This document shows positions 33,967-45,275 of a stretch of 64,000 nucleotides of DNA, in pieces (the stretch's first letter is position 1; every line of letters begins with the position of its first letter). The DNA is taken from assembly GCA_964016875.1 (NCBI GenBank), contig OZ024720.1, positions 17,906,242 to 17,970,241 on the forward strand, written 5' to 3'. The position numbers were made by a program, and so were the translations under genes. Below the pieces are notes generated by a model. The model had not been told where the DNA came from and did not search any database. It was given only the letters and a program-made list of their open reading frames with translations. This DNA comes from Fallopia convolvulus. Its lineage: Eukaryota > Streptophyta > Magnoliopsida > Caryophyllales > Polygonaceae.

Positions 33967-34927
33967 ATGTAAGTCTTGAAAGGCCACAGACACAGGTTGC
34001 CCATGATGGTATCTCGCACCGATGATTCGTCGATGTGTGCTATCTTCTCCACCACGGTGGTGAACCTCGTGAAGAAGGTGCCCAGTAACTCGCCCTCTCC
34101 CTGCTCAATTCCGCGGAGATCCCACATGTTCTTCTTGCGCTTCCTTGAACCGCTGAAGTGTGTGACAAAGGACTCACACAACTGAGCGAACGAGACCACA
34201 TACCCTATCTTGAGGCTTATGAACCATGTCATCGCGGCCTTGTCCAGGGTGGTTGGGAAGATGCGGCAGAAAATGACGTCATTATAAGAGTTGATGTTCA
34301 TTTGGACAGCAAAATGCTTCACGTGCTCCTTTGGGTCAGCCGTGCCATCGTAGAGTCCCATTTGTGGTCTATGGAAGCCTTTGGCCATAGGCGCGCTTTG
34401 AATTTCATCCACGAAGGGGGAGTGGCATCCGGCCTCAACGGGTTGACGACGCGACCTCGATTTCAGGGGTGCATAGCACTCCCCGCCGTTTCGAACAACT
34501 CTGTGTCCTGCATTCTTAAACATCACGAACGCGATTGCAAGATCTGCATGGGGTCCCGGCGAGGCCTCTCCATTGACGAGTCGTTGGTGGACGTCTCGTG
34601 TCTTGGTACATGCCTAGGGACGTATGCGAGTACGTACTCGGAGTGGGGTTGGCTTGGGGCGGGGATAGGGACGTACGAAGGGGCAAAGCCTTGCTGGTAC
34701 TATCCATAGACCGGGTAGGGATATGGGTTCGAGGTTGCACCGCCCAGCTCGTACCCTTGGAATGAGTAGGGGTTTTGTGGGGCGGTATACGTCCAACCCG
34801 AAGGGACCATGAACGGACAACCTGGAGGGACCACAAACGGACAACCCGGAGGTCCCGTGGCCATCCATTGCGAGGTCTCGAGCATGTTATCGAGGTGTTG
34901 GGGGAAAAAGTTGTTTGGACAAGCCAT
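33967..34927 (-). pseudogene. U gag fragment (Tat-like Ty3/gypsy), cut by M
   Basis: Reading leftwards from ATG 34925-34927, the frame gives a proline/glycine-rich N-terminus with repeated PGCPF blocks, a TAG at 34700, then a frameshift near 34520. The gag core follows: YDGTADPKEHVKHFAVQMN, AAMTWFISLKIGYVVSFAQLCESFVTHF, ending at the M boundary 33967. These are capsid-like motifs of the Tat/Retand type. The rest of gag and pol lie left of the window, beyond the M copy. Confidence 0.8.
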
Positions 34928-35005
34928 TTTGAGGGGTTCAAAGCCAAGGTTTGCACAAATCGAGAAACTGCTTAGGATGAAGAAGTTCCCACAAACGGCG
35001 CCGGT
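34928..35005 (-). other. U leader with primer-binding site
   Basis: The minus strand reads CGGCGCCGTTTGTGGGAAC just inside the U LTR (34987-35005). This resembles the TGGCGCC...TGTGGGA primer sites of Tat-like elements with a changed first base. The first gag ATG follows about 60 bases later. Confidence 0.65.
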
Positions 35006-35832
35006 GATGAAACCCGAAATAAACCGTCGCTATAAGACAAGAAACAAGATTCTATTATTCGATTGTGTAAACAGTTGCTCTTTATTTATTGTTTTCTTAC
35101 AGCGAGGTTACAAATTACGAGGTTACAAACCAACGAGGTTTACAAACAAACGAGGTTTACACCTTAGACCTCCTAAGAGTATTCGAGATCTCGATCTAAC
35201 AAGGTTCGAGATCTCCTAATCGCTATGAGATTCTACCACCCACAGGCCACTTGATGGACTCTGGTGGCGAGGTTGAGTTTTGAGTTGGAGCGTGGTGATG
35301 ATGGCTTGCGAGATGAGGCAGCGAGGTCTTTGGTGTGAGCGAAGGCTCTCTGTGTGACTTGAAGTCTTTTTGTGGACTTCACTTGTTTGTAGCGAGGTCT
35401 TTTGACGATGATTCAACACGTCGATCTTCAACGAGCAAGATAGTTCTTGAGTTCAAGATGTTTTTCGACCCCTATCTACCTACGAGGTTCTCCTCTATTC
35501 ATAGAGAGTTGAGGAGCCGAGTTTTGGCATTTGCTCGATGTGGGACGCCCGAGATCGGGGCTTTTGATTGGTCCGGGGGTGAGGCAGCCGATGATTGGTT
35601 GGAGGAACGGCGACAACTGAGTGGTTCATACGGGTGGGGGTGTCAGCTAAGTCGGCAACGAGGTTTAGACCTCGTTCCTGATGCCATATAGGACCTCGCG
35701 GAGATAGGGATTTTGTTTAATTTAAAGCTGGATATGGTTATGGGCCCCAGAATCTAACTTGGGAATCCCGTCGGGTCCGTTTATTCCTCGTACCCGGGCC
35801 CACTTCCTGTTCTACCATTTTGAACACCATCA
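35006..35832 (-). repeat. U 5' LTR
   Basis: About 827 bp, bounded on the plus strand by TGATGAAACC and ...ACACCATCA. It contains many cgaggt hexamers (35103, 35118, 35134, 35151 and others), an aacgaggt-ttag-acctcgtt inverted repeat near 35656, and cgagatctcg-type palindromes at 35184 and 35207. Confidence 0.75.
35184..35216. other. U palindrome pair (weak)
   Basis: cgagatctcg at 35184 and cgagatctcc at 35207 are 23 bp apart. This may be the U counterpart of the paired palindromes in P, M, V, Q and T, but only one pair is seen in the short part of U that is present. Confidence 0.4.
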
Positions 35833-36131
35833 GGTAGAGCGTGATTCAAGGGTGTGGGATTCATTCTTGTACACGGGAGAGCTTTGTAATCACTCAAGAG
35901 ATCAATAGAGCGAGTCTAAGGACTCTTGAAATCCGACCAAGTGATAAACTTGGAAGGGAGTGGTTTTTTTCTAAGTAAACTGGTTGGTTTACGAGGAGTT
36001 TCCACTATACATCGCTTTTCATTGACTGTTGGTAATGTTTATTTTACTGTCTATTTGTTCTGCTGCTTTATCACTCAAAGTTGATGAATTCGTAGGAGTC
36101 GCCGACTCGTCCTAGTACTAACGATCCTTCA
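35833..36131 (+). repeat. V 5' LTR, right end only
   Basis: Matches 44977-45275 of the 3' LTR with several substitutions. The left part was separated by the U insertion and must lie left of the window. It ends ...cgatccttca at 36131. Confidence 0.9.
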
Positions 36132-36133
36132 AT

Positions 36134-36145
36134 TGGTATCAGAGC
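36134..36145 (+). other. V primer-binding site
   Basis: TGGTATCAGAGC, two bases after the LTR, is the classic initiator tRNA-Met primer site of plant copia elements. Confidence 0.95.
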
Positions 36146-36186
36146 AAGGCTCTAGATTGTGTTTTTAGTACTATTGTTGCAGGAAA

Positions 36187-38090
36187 ATGACGTCCACCAA
36201 CAGTTGTGTTAATGACTCTTTCTGGAAACCTCCAATTCTCAAGGTTGGAAAATATAACTGGTGGGTTGAGCAAATGAAGACTCACATCTGCTCACTTGAT
36301 GGTCAGCTACGGAAGGTGATTGAACAAGCTTGAGAATAATGCTAGTGCAAAGAAGGTACTTCATCATGCTCTCACTGAAGGCGATCTCAAAAAGGTAATA
36401 GGTTACAAAACGGCTAAAGAAATCTGGGATGCCCTTAAGAGACTTCATCAAGGAAATGATGACGTAAAGAAGGACATAGTCATTAGTCTCGAAGCAGAGT
36501 ATGGCAATATCTTTCAAGGAAATGGAGAATCTCTTCGCGGTTATCATTCTAGATTTTAAACGATTGTGAATCAACTGGAGTTTCTTGGTGAAGAAATTCC
36601 TCAATGGAAACTCAGCAACAAGTTAATCTCGAGATTGAACAAGAGTTGGGACATCATTGCTTCATATCTTCTCACTCAAAAGGAAACCAAGTCGTTGACC
36701 TTGGAAGATCTTGTCGGATAACTCACCATGTATGGAGGCATTCAGCAAAGAAGAGTTGAGAGACTCGACTCAGAAAAAGTCAAGAACATTGCTCTCAAGG
36801 TTGAAAGAGCATTTGACTTGGCTCAGGGAGACGATGACAATGAAGGAGTAGATGGGGATGTTGCTCTCATCTCTAAAGCTATGAAGAGACTGTGGCATCG
36901 CAACAAAGCTCCCATGAAGGCTCAAGAATCAACCAAAGAAGGGAAGGATATGAAGGCTGTCATTTACTATCAATGTCAGGCTAGAGGAAACTTTGCCAAG
37001 CATTGTCCAAAAAAAAAGTTGAGAAGTTGGTAAAAGCATGATGGCAACTTGGGACATGTCTGATGATGATGATGAGGTGGCGCCGACAAGAGGAAAATGT
37101 TGCATGGCCATTGAAGATAAATCATCCCAAGAGGTAAATGACTCTGAACTTTCTTCTCTTTTAGCCAAAAAGTCTAGAGAACAGCTGGTTGCTATCATTG
37201 AAAAGCTTGGAACTCAAGTCGCTGAGTTAAGAGAAAAGTTGGAAGATAATGAAGAAACAATCTCCAATCTCTTTGATGATAACAAACACTGGTCCTCTAA
37301 GGCAATTGTGCTTGAAAAGATTTCATCTCCAAGATTTCATCTCCTAAGTCAATAACATGTGAGTCATGCTCAGATTCAAAGATCCAAGTCATTGGTTAGC
37401 AAAAACAAGTCAACGACTTGGAAAACAAGTCACTGACCTAGAAGGTGAAAGACTCATGCTAGAAGATTGATGACGACACTAAAAAGAAGAAATGGCTAGA
37501 TGAGTTTGTTGCTGAAAAAGCTCAAGATGTCAAAAATGACTATAAAAAGAAATTTGTGAAGGAGTTAGACAGATTTGGAATTGGCTTTGTTCGTGTACCC
37601 AATACTCAGGGTACCAAGGCTGCTCCCCTTGTGTCTAAAGGTAAAACCCCTATGTGTAGTGACAATGCAATTTGTTCTACACATGTGGTGGCTAAGCCTG
37701 ACAAAGGGAAGCAACAATGGTATCCTGATCAAAAGGTGCACAACATATGGAAAAAACAACTCTAGAACTCGGCTCCATCACAAATTGATTTTCAATCTTG
37801 CCTCAACAATAAACCCATCTATCCAGGTTATAGCAAATACGTGGCCCTAAAGTCTCACAAGACATGTTGGTATTGTGGCAATCCTGGTCACTACCAACAT
37901 GATTGTCACAAAAAATCAAGAGATGATGATCATGCAAGGTCACAGACTCTGAATGACAGTTATGGCAGATCCAATGTCTCTGACTGTCATCCAGGATCTA
38001 TGTATGGTAATTGTGACAAAAGTTATGTTAGAAGTTACTATGTTGCCAAACCTAGAGGAGTTAAACAACTTTGGGTTCGTAAGAACTAAT
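36187..38090 (+). pseudogene. V gag
   Basis: ATG at 36187 opens MTSTNSCVNDSFWKPPILKVGKYNWWVEQMK, the usual copia gag start with the W...W block. The UBN2-type gag region follows (AKEIWDALKRLHQGND near 36420). Breaks include a frameshift near 36325, TAA near 36558 and TAA near 36718. A decayed zinc motif (YYQCQARGNFAKHC) lies near 36970, a coiled-coil-like acidic stretch at 37140-37320, and a perfect CX2CX4HX4C knuckle (CWYCGNPGHYQHDC) near 37865. Several V palindromes lie in the variable part (36689, 37216, 37388-37437). Confidence 0.82.
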
Positions 38091-38097
38091 TCCTTCA

Positions 38098-39300
38098 ATG
38101 CAGCTTGAAGTGGGTGACCAAGAGCCCTGGTTCATTGATAGTGTGTGCTCAACTCATATGTCGGGAAACCACATGGATTTTGTCTCACTTCAAGAATACA
38201 AAGGAGGTAAGATTACCTTCGGCAACAACAGTAAAGGTGGTATTTCTGGTATATGTACGGTAAGATTTTCGGATAAGCTAACGATAGAGAATGTGAATCT
38301 AGTTGATAATCTCAGTTTCAAGCTTCTAAGTGTTTCCCAAATCTGTTCTAATGGAAAACATCAAGTTGTTTTTGATAAGAATGGTTGAAAGGTACAAGAG
38401 ATTAATTCAGGAAAAATTCTTCTTAAAGGGGTATGTGAAAACAATTTGTACAAGGTGGACCCCTGTTTTGAGCTTGAAGAAAAATTGTGTCTTAGAACAG
38501 TTGCAGATTTCGTCGACCTCTGGTACAAGAGATTTGGTCATGCGAGCTTTCAACTCCTTGACAAACTTCATAAGCAAGAGCTGGTTAGAGGACTACCCAG
38601 GATTGATCCGAACAAGCATGAAGTCTGTGAGACTTGTGTGAGAGGTAAGCAAGTAAAGTCATCCTTCAAATCCAAGAAGGAGGTAAGTACCACTAAACCC
38701 TTAGAGTTGATTCATATAGGTTTATGTGGTCCCATGAGAATCCAAAGTCGTGGAGGAAATAGCTATATTTTTGTCATTGTTGATGACTTTTCACGATATA
38801 CTTGGACAATTTTTCTGTCTTCTAAAAATTAGGTTTTTGAAGCATGGGTCAAGGTTATTGAGAAAAAGCTTGGAGTTGCTCTCATATCAGTCAGATCAGA
38901 TCATGAAACAGAATTGGACAACTCTGAGTTTCTGTCTTTTTGCAAGAAAAATGGCATATATAAGTCACAACTTATCATCACCAAGAACTCCTCAACAAAA
39001 TGGCGTGGTTGAGAGAAAGAATTGTGCCTTGGAGAACATGTCAAGAACCATGCTTATCTCAAGTGGTCTTCCAAGCAATTTCTGGGGTGAAGCCATTAAT
39101 GCATCCTGCTATGTGATGAATCGAGCCATGCTTCGTCATCTTCTTGGAAAAACTCTTTATGAATTGCTTAGGGGAGTCATGCTCAGTGTCGCCCACGTGC
39201 GTACCTTTGGATTCAAATTCTATGTTCACAATAATGGCAAGGACAGTCTGGGAAATTCGATCCAAGGAGTGATGTTGGGACCTTTGTAGGCCATTCCCCT
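38098..39300 (+). pseudogene. V protease and integrase
   Basis: The protease active site reads FIDSVCSTHMSG where DSG is expected, so the key glycine is lost. A gag_pre-integrase zinc region follows (GHASFQLLDKLHKQ ... CETCVRGKQ, near 38535-38650). The integrase core starts LIHIGLCGP: the first catalytic aspartate of the usual LIHxDLxGP block is glycine. The second aspartate (VRSDHE) and the glutamate (QQNGVVERKN) survive in different frames. Stops near 38386 and 38830 and frameshifts near 38940 complete the decay. Confidence 0.85.
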
Positions 39301-39845
39301 CATAGCAAAGCCTACAAAGTGTTCAACAAAAGAACGAGGAAAATTGAGCAGAGTGTGCATGTTGTGTTTGATGAAAACTTGATGGGAGGCTCGATGATTG
39401 AAGATCATGATGATGGTGATCAAGGATTCAGTCTGGTTCAAGAAGACTCACTTTCGGTTGACATTACTCAGAAAGATTCAGAGGTCGATGACAATATTGG
39501 TGTCACCGACTCGGATATAACAAGAGGTAGAAGTCAAAACCAAAGTTCAAGCGGCAGTGAGTCTGATGATGAGAAAACACCTGAAAGGAGCATAAGTTCG
39601 GAGAACTCAGAAGAAGATTCAGAGAGAGCTCCTCAAAACTCAAGTCGGTGACTTGACAGATCTACAGGTCAGGAACTATCAACAGAAAAGTTATCATCCT
39701 GTCACCAACATCCTGACTGATTTCTCAAAAGGTGTGCAAACCAGATCTTCTCTCAACAATTTCTTTTCTTTTAATGCTTTTATTTCAATGTTGGAACCTA
39801 AAAATGTTGAACAAGAGCTGAAATATTCGGATTTGGGTCAGTGTC
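39301..39845 (+). pseudogene. V integrase C-terminus and acidic linker
   Basis: An acidic, serine-rich linker between integrase and RT (DESL...ENSEEDSERAPQNSS, near 39319-39651), as is usual in Sireviruses. A perfect palindrome caagtcggtgacttg occurs at 39641-39655, directly at the stop of this stretch. Confidence 0.7.
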
Positions 39846-41320
39846 ATGCAAGAGGAACTTCATCAATTTGAAAGAAATAAGGTTTGGCATTTGATCCCAA
39901 GGCCAAAAGGAAGGTTTGTGATTGGAACTCGATGGGTGTTCAGGAATAAGCTAGATGATGAAGGAAATGTGGTTAGAAACAAAGCAAGGTTAGTAGTTAA
40001 GGGCTACAATCAGCAGGAGGGAATTGACTATGATGAGACGTTTGCTCCAGTGGCTCGTCTTGAGGCTATACGATTGCTCATTGCCTATTCTGCGCATCAT
40101 GGATTCAAGCTACAACAAATGAATGTCAAGACTGCATTCTTGAATGGATATCTAAAGGAGGAAGTGTATGTTGAACAAACTCCGGGTTTTACAGATGTCC
40201 CCAACCAAATCATGTCTACAAACTGGACAAAGCTTTCTATGGATTGAAGCAAGCCCCGCATGCTCGGTATGATCGTTTGTCACAGTTCTTGATTAAACAT
40301 GGTTATGTTCGAGGAGAAGTTGACAAGACTCTGTTCTTGTTGAAAGAAGGAAGTCATACGCTAGTTGTTCAGGTCTATGTCGATGACATCATCTTTGGTT
40401 CAACAAATGATAAGCTAGTGAAGAAGTTCGCTGACCTCTTGTCTAGTGAATTTGAAATGAGTATGGTTGGCGAGCTCAAGTTCTTTTTAGGACTTTAAGT
40501 TGCTCAAAGTGAAGATGGGACACGAGTTCATCAACAAAAGTATATCAAAGAATGTGTTAAGAAGTTTGGTCTCGAAAATGCTAAACCTTTTGATACTCCC
40601 ATGTCGTCGACCACCTCACTCGGAAAAAATGACAAGGATCCTAAAGTCAATGCTACTATGTATCGAGGTATGATTGGATCACTACTCTATCTCACAGCAA
40701 GTAGACCTGATATTGTGTTTGGAGTTTGCCTATGTGCTAGATTTCAGGCTGATCCAAGAGAGTCCCACTTGAAAGCTGTTAAGAGAATGATTCAATATCT
40801 TAAGGGGACTGACAATCTGTGTTTATGGTATCCAAGAGGATTTGATTTTGAGCTTGTCGGATACATATATGCTGATTTTGCTGGAAACCGGGTTGATAGA
40901 AAAAGCACTTCTGGGATGGCTCAATTTCTTAGGCCTTGTCTTGTCTCATGGGGATATAGAAAGCAAAATTTTGTGGCTCTATCAACAGCAGAAGCAAAGT
41001 ACATTGCAGCCGCAGCATGTTGATCACAACTCTTATGGATCAAGCAACAAGTCAGTGACTATGGTGTAAAGTGTGGGTCAGTGCCTATACTTTGTGATAA
41101 CACAAGTGCTATTAATATCTCAAAGAATATGGTGCAACATTCAAAGACAAAGCATATAGAAATAAGGCACCACTTTCTTCGAGATTGTGTAGAAAAAGGC
41201 GTGGTCACTATGGAATTTTGTAGAACAAGTGATCAAAGAGCAGATATCTTCACAAAGGCCTTGAATCATGAACCCTTTGAACAACTCTGCATGGAATTAA
41301 GTATGATCTCTCTTGAATAA
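39846..41320 (+). pseudogene. V reverse transcriptase and RNase H
   Basis: The RVT_2 domain is recognisable: TRWVFRNKLDDEG, ARLVVKGYNQQEGIDYDETFAPVARLEAIR, KTAFLNGYLKEEVY, and an intact YVDDIIFGS box near 40377-40405. RNase H follows with GYIYADFAGNRVDRKSTSG, STAEAKYIAAAAC, and CDNTSAINIS. Breaks include a frameshift near 40220, TAA near 40497 and TGA near 41022. The last ORF segment ends at 41320 with the KTKHIEIRHHFLRD block intact. Confidence 0.88.
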
Positions 41321-42102
41321 TCTATTTCCCTACATGAAATCCCTTGATGATTGGCTAGAATTGATTGCTTTACATATGTTTTGAAATCATGCTTTTATGG
41401 TGTAATTCTTTGACATACTTGATAGACATCATGTTTAGGAAACCCCAAGCAATTTGACTATCGATGACTTTTACTACATTCAGTATGTGTGCAACTCTTT
41501 TGAGCTCTTTGTTTCAGACCAAAAGAATCAACTTGATGATCCTACCCTTTTTACAAGCCCAAATGATAGTTGATTCTAAAGCTTGTCCCTGACATATCAT
41601 GTTTGAGAGTCTCTCTGATCCCACTTTTGAATTTCATTGTTAAACGAAGACTTATCATCATGATCGACAAAATCCTCAAAAATAAAGCTTATACTTGGTT
41701 TGCTTTTGCATTTTCTGTGCAACCCCAACGCCAAGTAAGTCCTTAAAAGAGAAAGTCATGTGTGTACAAAAGTCACGGACATATGAAGATAACAGTTTTG
41801 TAAATAGGAGTCGCTGACTTCTGGCACGAGAAAAAGATCATGGCTTAACAATGTTAGAGACTGTGATTTCTGGCACGAGAAAAAGATCATGGCTTAACAA
41901 TATCTTTTGAAATTGGAAAGTGTATTTCAAAAAGGGAGGAAAGAGAAGATCTTGTGATTTGACAACTTCCTTAATGATGGAAGTGAACTCCTTTATTATG
42001 CCTCAACCGTAAAGATTAAAGGTACGCTTTTCTCAATTTGTCTCTCTCTCTTGACTTCTACTCTCTCTCGAACCCAAACCCTCGAACCTTCATTCTTCTC
42101 TA
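41321..42102 (+). other. V spacer between pol and second ORF
   Basis: No gene is seen. The stretch contains a V palindrome (gagtcgctgactt, 41808-41820) overlapping a 34-bp direct repeat (ttctggcacgag..., 41819-41852 and 41868-41901). A spliced leader for the second ORF is possible but no clear intron pair was identified. Confidence 0.6.
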
Positions 42103-44029
42103 ATGGCGTCTCCTTCCAACTCAAACCTCCCTGCTTCTCTTAAAACCAAACCGAAAGCCCTGAATCGGCGAAGAAGAAGATTCTTACCCTCTTTGGTGAC
42201 AATTTTCTTTGAGCCCTCTTGTCTGGGGAATCGTCTTCCTCAACTGTTCCCCCAACCGCCATGGATATTCCATCTCAGAACCTCACTCCTCCACAAAACT
42301 AGAATCCAAACCGTTCTCCTCCAAAATCAACTCCCTTATCTCCCATTGCCGCTGAGAAACCCCAAAATGCTCTACCTCCTCAAATTAAAACCGAAACCCT
42401 AACCCTGTCACCGGAGTCTGGAAAACCGCGCCAAACGTTGCAACCAGTGGTTTTTCTAGAAATCGGGGATTCTTCCTTACCCAAACTCTCTGACCAAGAA
42501 ATTGTAGAGGAAGAGAGAGAGTGAAGACTCCAATTATGGAGTCAATGGAATTTGAGGAAACGGAGAAGGTCGGCGGGTCTTTTGTAGAGGAAAAAGAAGA
42601 GGAGGCTGGTGAAAAGGAGAACCAACGGCTATCCCCTCACAATCAAGAAAAGGCTGTCAATGACTCCTCAAAAGTCATCGACACAGATACTGGTGTGGAG
42701 AATGTCGACAAGGTGACTGACAAGGACTTCTCCCAAAAGGAACCAACAGAAAATTCTGAAGAAGGTACACCCTCTGATCTCATCTTGGTTTCTATGAAAT
42801 CCAAATATGGTGATTCCATTAAGAGAAATTTAGAAAAAGATCTTTTTGGAGATGATTCTGAGTTGCTTAAGGATGATGAGATTGAAATGCCTCCTCCTTT
42901 TCGCCCTAAGACTAGATCTGCTAGTGCTAGAGCCTCGGCAGTGGCTCTTAAAGCCAAGAAGGGCAAGGGGTTGGAAACCCATGAGGCTGCCTCAGAGGGA
43001 GGTGACTCTTCTTTCTCTGAGAATGTCACTAGGAAGAAAAGGGGGAGATCTCCTAAGTCTGCTGTTGGTTCTAGCAAAAAGAGTAAGAAGACCAATGTGA
43101 GCATTGATATGTTGTATAGGGATTTCACTAAGGATTTGTTGTGGGAAGAAAGTTTCATGAAGGAGTTCAAACTAACCAAGGTCACCGACTGGCTGAAAAA
43201 GCAGAAATGGGACAAGTTAGTGCAGGGGGAGCATGAATATAATCCTTTGATGGTTAAGATGTTCTATGAAAATCTTGTGATTGAAGATATAGGGAATATG
43301 ACCATAGGGACGTGCACGATAGATAAGAAGACATACTCCTTCACTAGCAAGGATGTCAGTGACATTTTGGAGATCCCTCATGAAGGTTTTGCTGAGTACT
43401 ACAAAGGAGGTTGGCCTGTAGGGGTTGATGACCGTGAGATCATCAAAACTGTCACTAACAGTGATGATAATTTCACTAGCCTCTATCTGGTCAACAAGAT
43501 GGGAATAGAGAAGAATGTGATATTCAATTACCTCATCAACAATCTGTTGCCAAGGGAACTCAAGAGGAATGCTGCCTCTATTCAAGATCTACTGGTCATG
43601 GACAAGATCATAAGAGGAAAGAAGGTTAACATACCACGACTGATGATGCTTCATATGAAGCATGTGCTTGAAACTGCTAAGCATGCTCTTCCTTACGGCA
43701 TGTTGATTTCCTTGATGATGTATGAGCACAAGGTCTATGTAGACAGCGGTGGTGACGTTCTCAACACAAGAGTTCTCAACAAGGAAATGATTAGGAAGTT
43801 TGGATGGAACTGGGTTGATGGACAGTGGGTGCCGAAGATATCAGAAGTCAATGACAAGGGCCACCAGGAAGAAGGAATGAAGTCTGCTCCAGCGAACGAT
43901 GAATTGAAGGAAATCAGGGAGCAGAATATGATTCTGAAGGGAATGATGGAGAAGCTTCAGAATATGTTCGGCAACGCACTTTCAAAGCTTGATGCAATAG
44001 AGGAGAGGCTCAATGACTTTGGAGCTTGA
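42103..44029 (+). pseudogene. V second ORF (Sirevirus env-position ORF)
   Basis: The probable start is ATG 42103 (MASPSNSNLPASLK), but the frame shifts between 42160 and 42520. From 42521 it is open for 502 codons to the stop at 44027. The N-terminal half is acidic and lysine-rich with KKRGRSPKS and SSKKSKK basic runs; the C-terminal half is helical and hydrophobic-patterned (NYLINNLLPRELKRNAAS, HALPYGMLISLMMYEHKVY) and ends in a coiled-coil-like stretch (MILKGMMEKLQNMFG). No signal peptide or strong membrane helix is seen. Function is unknown; position alone gave such ORFs the env-like label. It is much better preserved than V pol, which is odd. Confidence 0.7.
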
Positions 44030-44467
44030 TGTCAGTGACTGTCGTACATTCATGGCCTTCTCTATCCCTTTCTTCTACCCTTGCCACATTATCCCTCCAA
44101 TTTAAAAAGACTTTTCTTTTTAGCTCAATATGGTTGTAACGTATTTCTGAATTGTGTGTTTCCATCGTACTTTTTATTTTGCCGTGGTGGATGACTTTCT
44201 ATGACTGTTTTGATATTATGCTTTAAGTTTCTATATTTGCCTCTGATTTCTTTTCTTGTTTTAGCAATCTTTTTATGATGCCAAAAGGGGGAATTAACTA
44301 GGGGAATAGATTTATTAGGGAGATCAAAATACAGAAATCATGTGGCTACTAAGCTTAGGGGTAACTTTTTATGGTTTTTGTGCTTTGCTCTTTCTATTGT
44401 GTTGTTTGTGTGTGCTGGATAGACTTTATCAGAACAGGTTGTTTGTCACCATCAAAAAGGGGGAATT
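44030..44467 (+). other. V 3' noncoding region with repeated polypurine tracts
   Basis: Two similar tracts occur: ccaaaagggggaattaact near 44281 and the functional one, tcaaaaagggggaatt, ending at 44467 directly before the LTR. Repeated PPTs are known in Sireviruses. No gene is seen. Confidence 0.8.
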
Positions 44468-45275
44468 TGTTAGAAGATGGAACTTTGAGTTTTGATGGTT
44501 CCAAAGTCAGTGACCCTGAGTTTGCAAGTCGAGTCAGCGACTTGGCAAAGTCACTGACATAACCAGCTAACGAAGCAATCTATTTACGGAAGGAACGCAC
44601 AGATCATGTGCGTTTAATTGAAGACAGCTGCGTCGTTCTATTTTAGGAGAAGATCATCAAAAGAGTGCTAAAATCAAGATGAAGATAATTTGTTTCTCCT
44701 AGAATATTTTAGTGTGTATATAATTGTATATTAGGAAAGATTTGTAAAATATTGAGAGTATATTGTTTTCCTAATCGAATGGAAAATAATATACATGAGA
44801 TCTCTCTTACCTTAGTTTAAATACTCTAGTGTTTAGGCTAATTGGTAGGTCTTGAGAGCTTAATTTTATCATCGTGTGTACGTAAGAAAGAAAGAGTATA
44901 CTTGTACGAGAGATTCGTACGAGTGGTGTGACAAGAGATCTTAGGCATAGCGTGAGATTGAGAGTGTGAGTGCAAAGGTAGAGCGTTATTCAAGGGTGTG
45001 GGATTCATTCTTGTACACAAGAGAGCTTTGTAATCACTCAAGAAATCAATAGAGCGAGTCTAAGGACTCTTGAAATCCGACCAAGTGATAAACTTGGAAG
45101 AGAGTGGTTTTTCTCTAAGTAAACTAGTTGGTTTATGAGGAGCTTCCACTATACATCGCTTGTCAATGACTGTTGGTAATGTTTATTTTACTGTCTATTT
45201 ATTCCGCTGCTTTATCACTCAAAGTCGACGACTTCGTAGGAGTCGCCGACTCGTCCTAGTACTAACGATCCTTCA
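44468..45275 (+). repeat. V 3' LTR
   Basis: An 808-bp LTR, TGTTAGAAG...CCTTCA. It is rich in V palindromes: gtcagtgac (44506), caagtcg...cgacttg (44525-44544), gtcactgac (44550), gtcgacgac (45224) and gtcgccgac (45242). Confidence 0.9.
44506..44558. other. V palindrome triplet in the LTR
   Basis: Sites centred near 44510, 44534.5 and 44554, 20-24 bp apart and 44 bp overall. Half-site AAGTC/GACTT with a variable centre. A comparable triplet in gag has centres near 37392, 37413 and 37433. Confidence 0.7.

Larger units (their letters stand above)
33967..35832 (-). mobile_element. Element U: Tat-like Ty3/gypsy, 5' portion only
   Basis: The part of U visible here is its 5' LTR, leader and partial gag. 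U interrupts the 5' LTR of V at 35832/35833, and is itself interrupted by M at 33966/33967. It is therefore younger than V and older than M. Its remaining portion should lie left of this window. Confidence 0.8.
35833..45275 (+). mobile_element. Element V: Sirevirus-like Ty1/copia element
   Basis: Order is partial 5' LTR, PBS, gag, protease, integrase, RT, RNase H (the copia order), a long second ORF, purine tracts, and a 3' LTR. A coding region after pol, a tRNA-Met PBS and more than one aaaaggggga tract before the 3' LTR are hallmarks of the Sirevirus lineage. The coding regions carry many stops and frameshifts and key catalytic residues are changed, so V is dead. It is the oldest member of the left nest. 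Confidence 0.88.

Noticed and set aside
42643..43215. A 190-codon minus-strand ORF antisense to the V second ORF
   Set aside because: No recognisable domain, and its span lies wholly inside the better supported sense ORF; judged a shadow.
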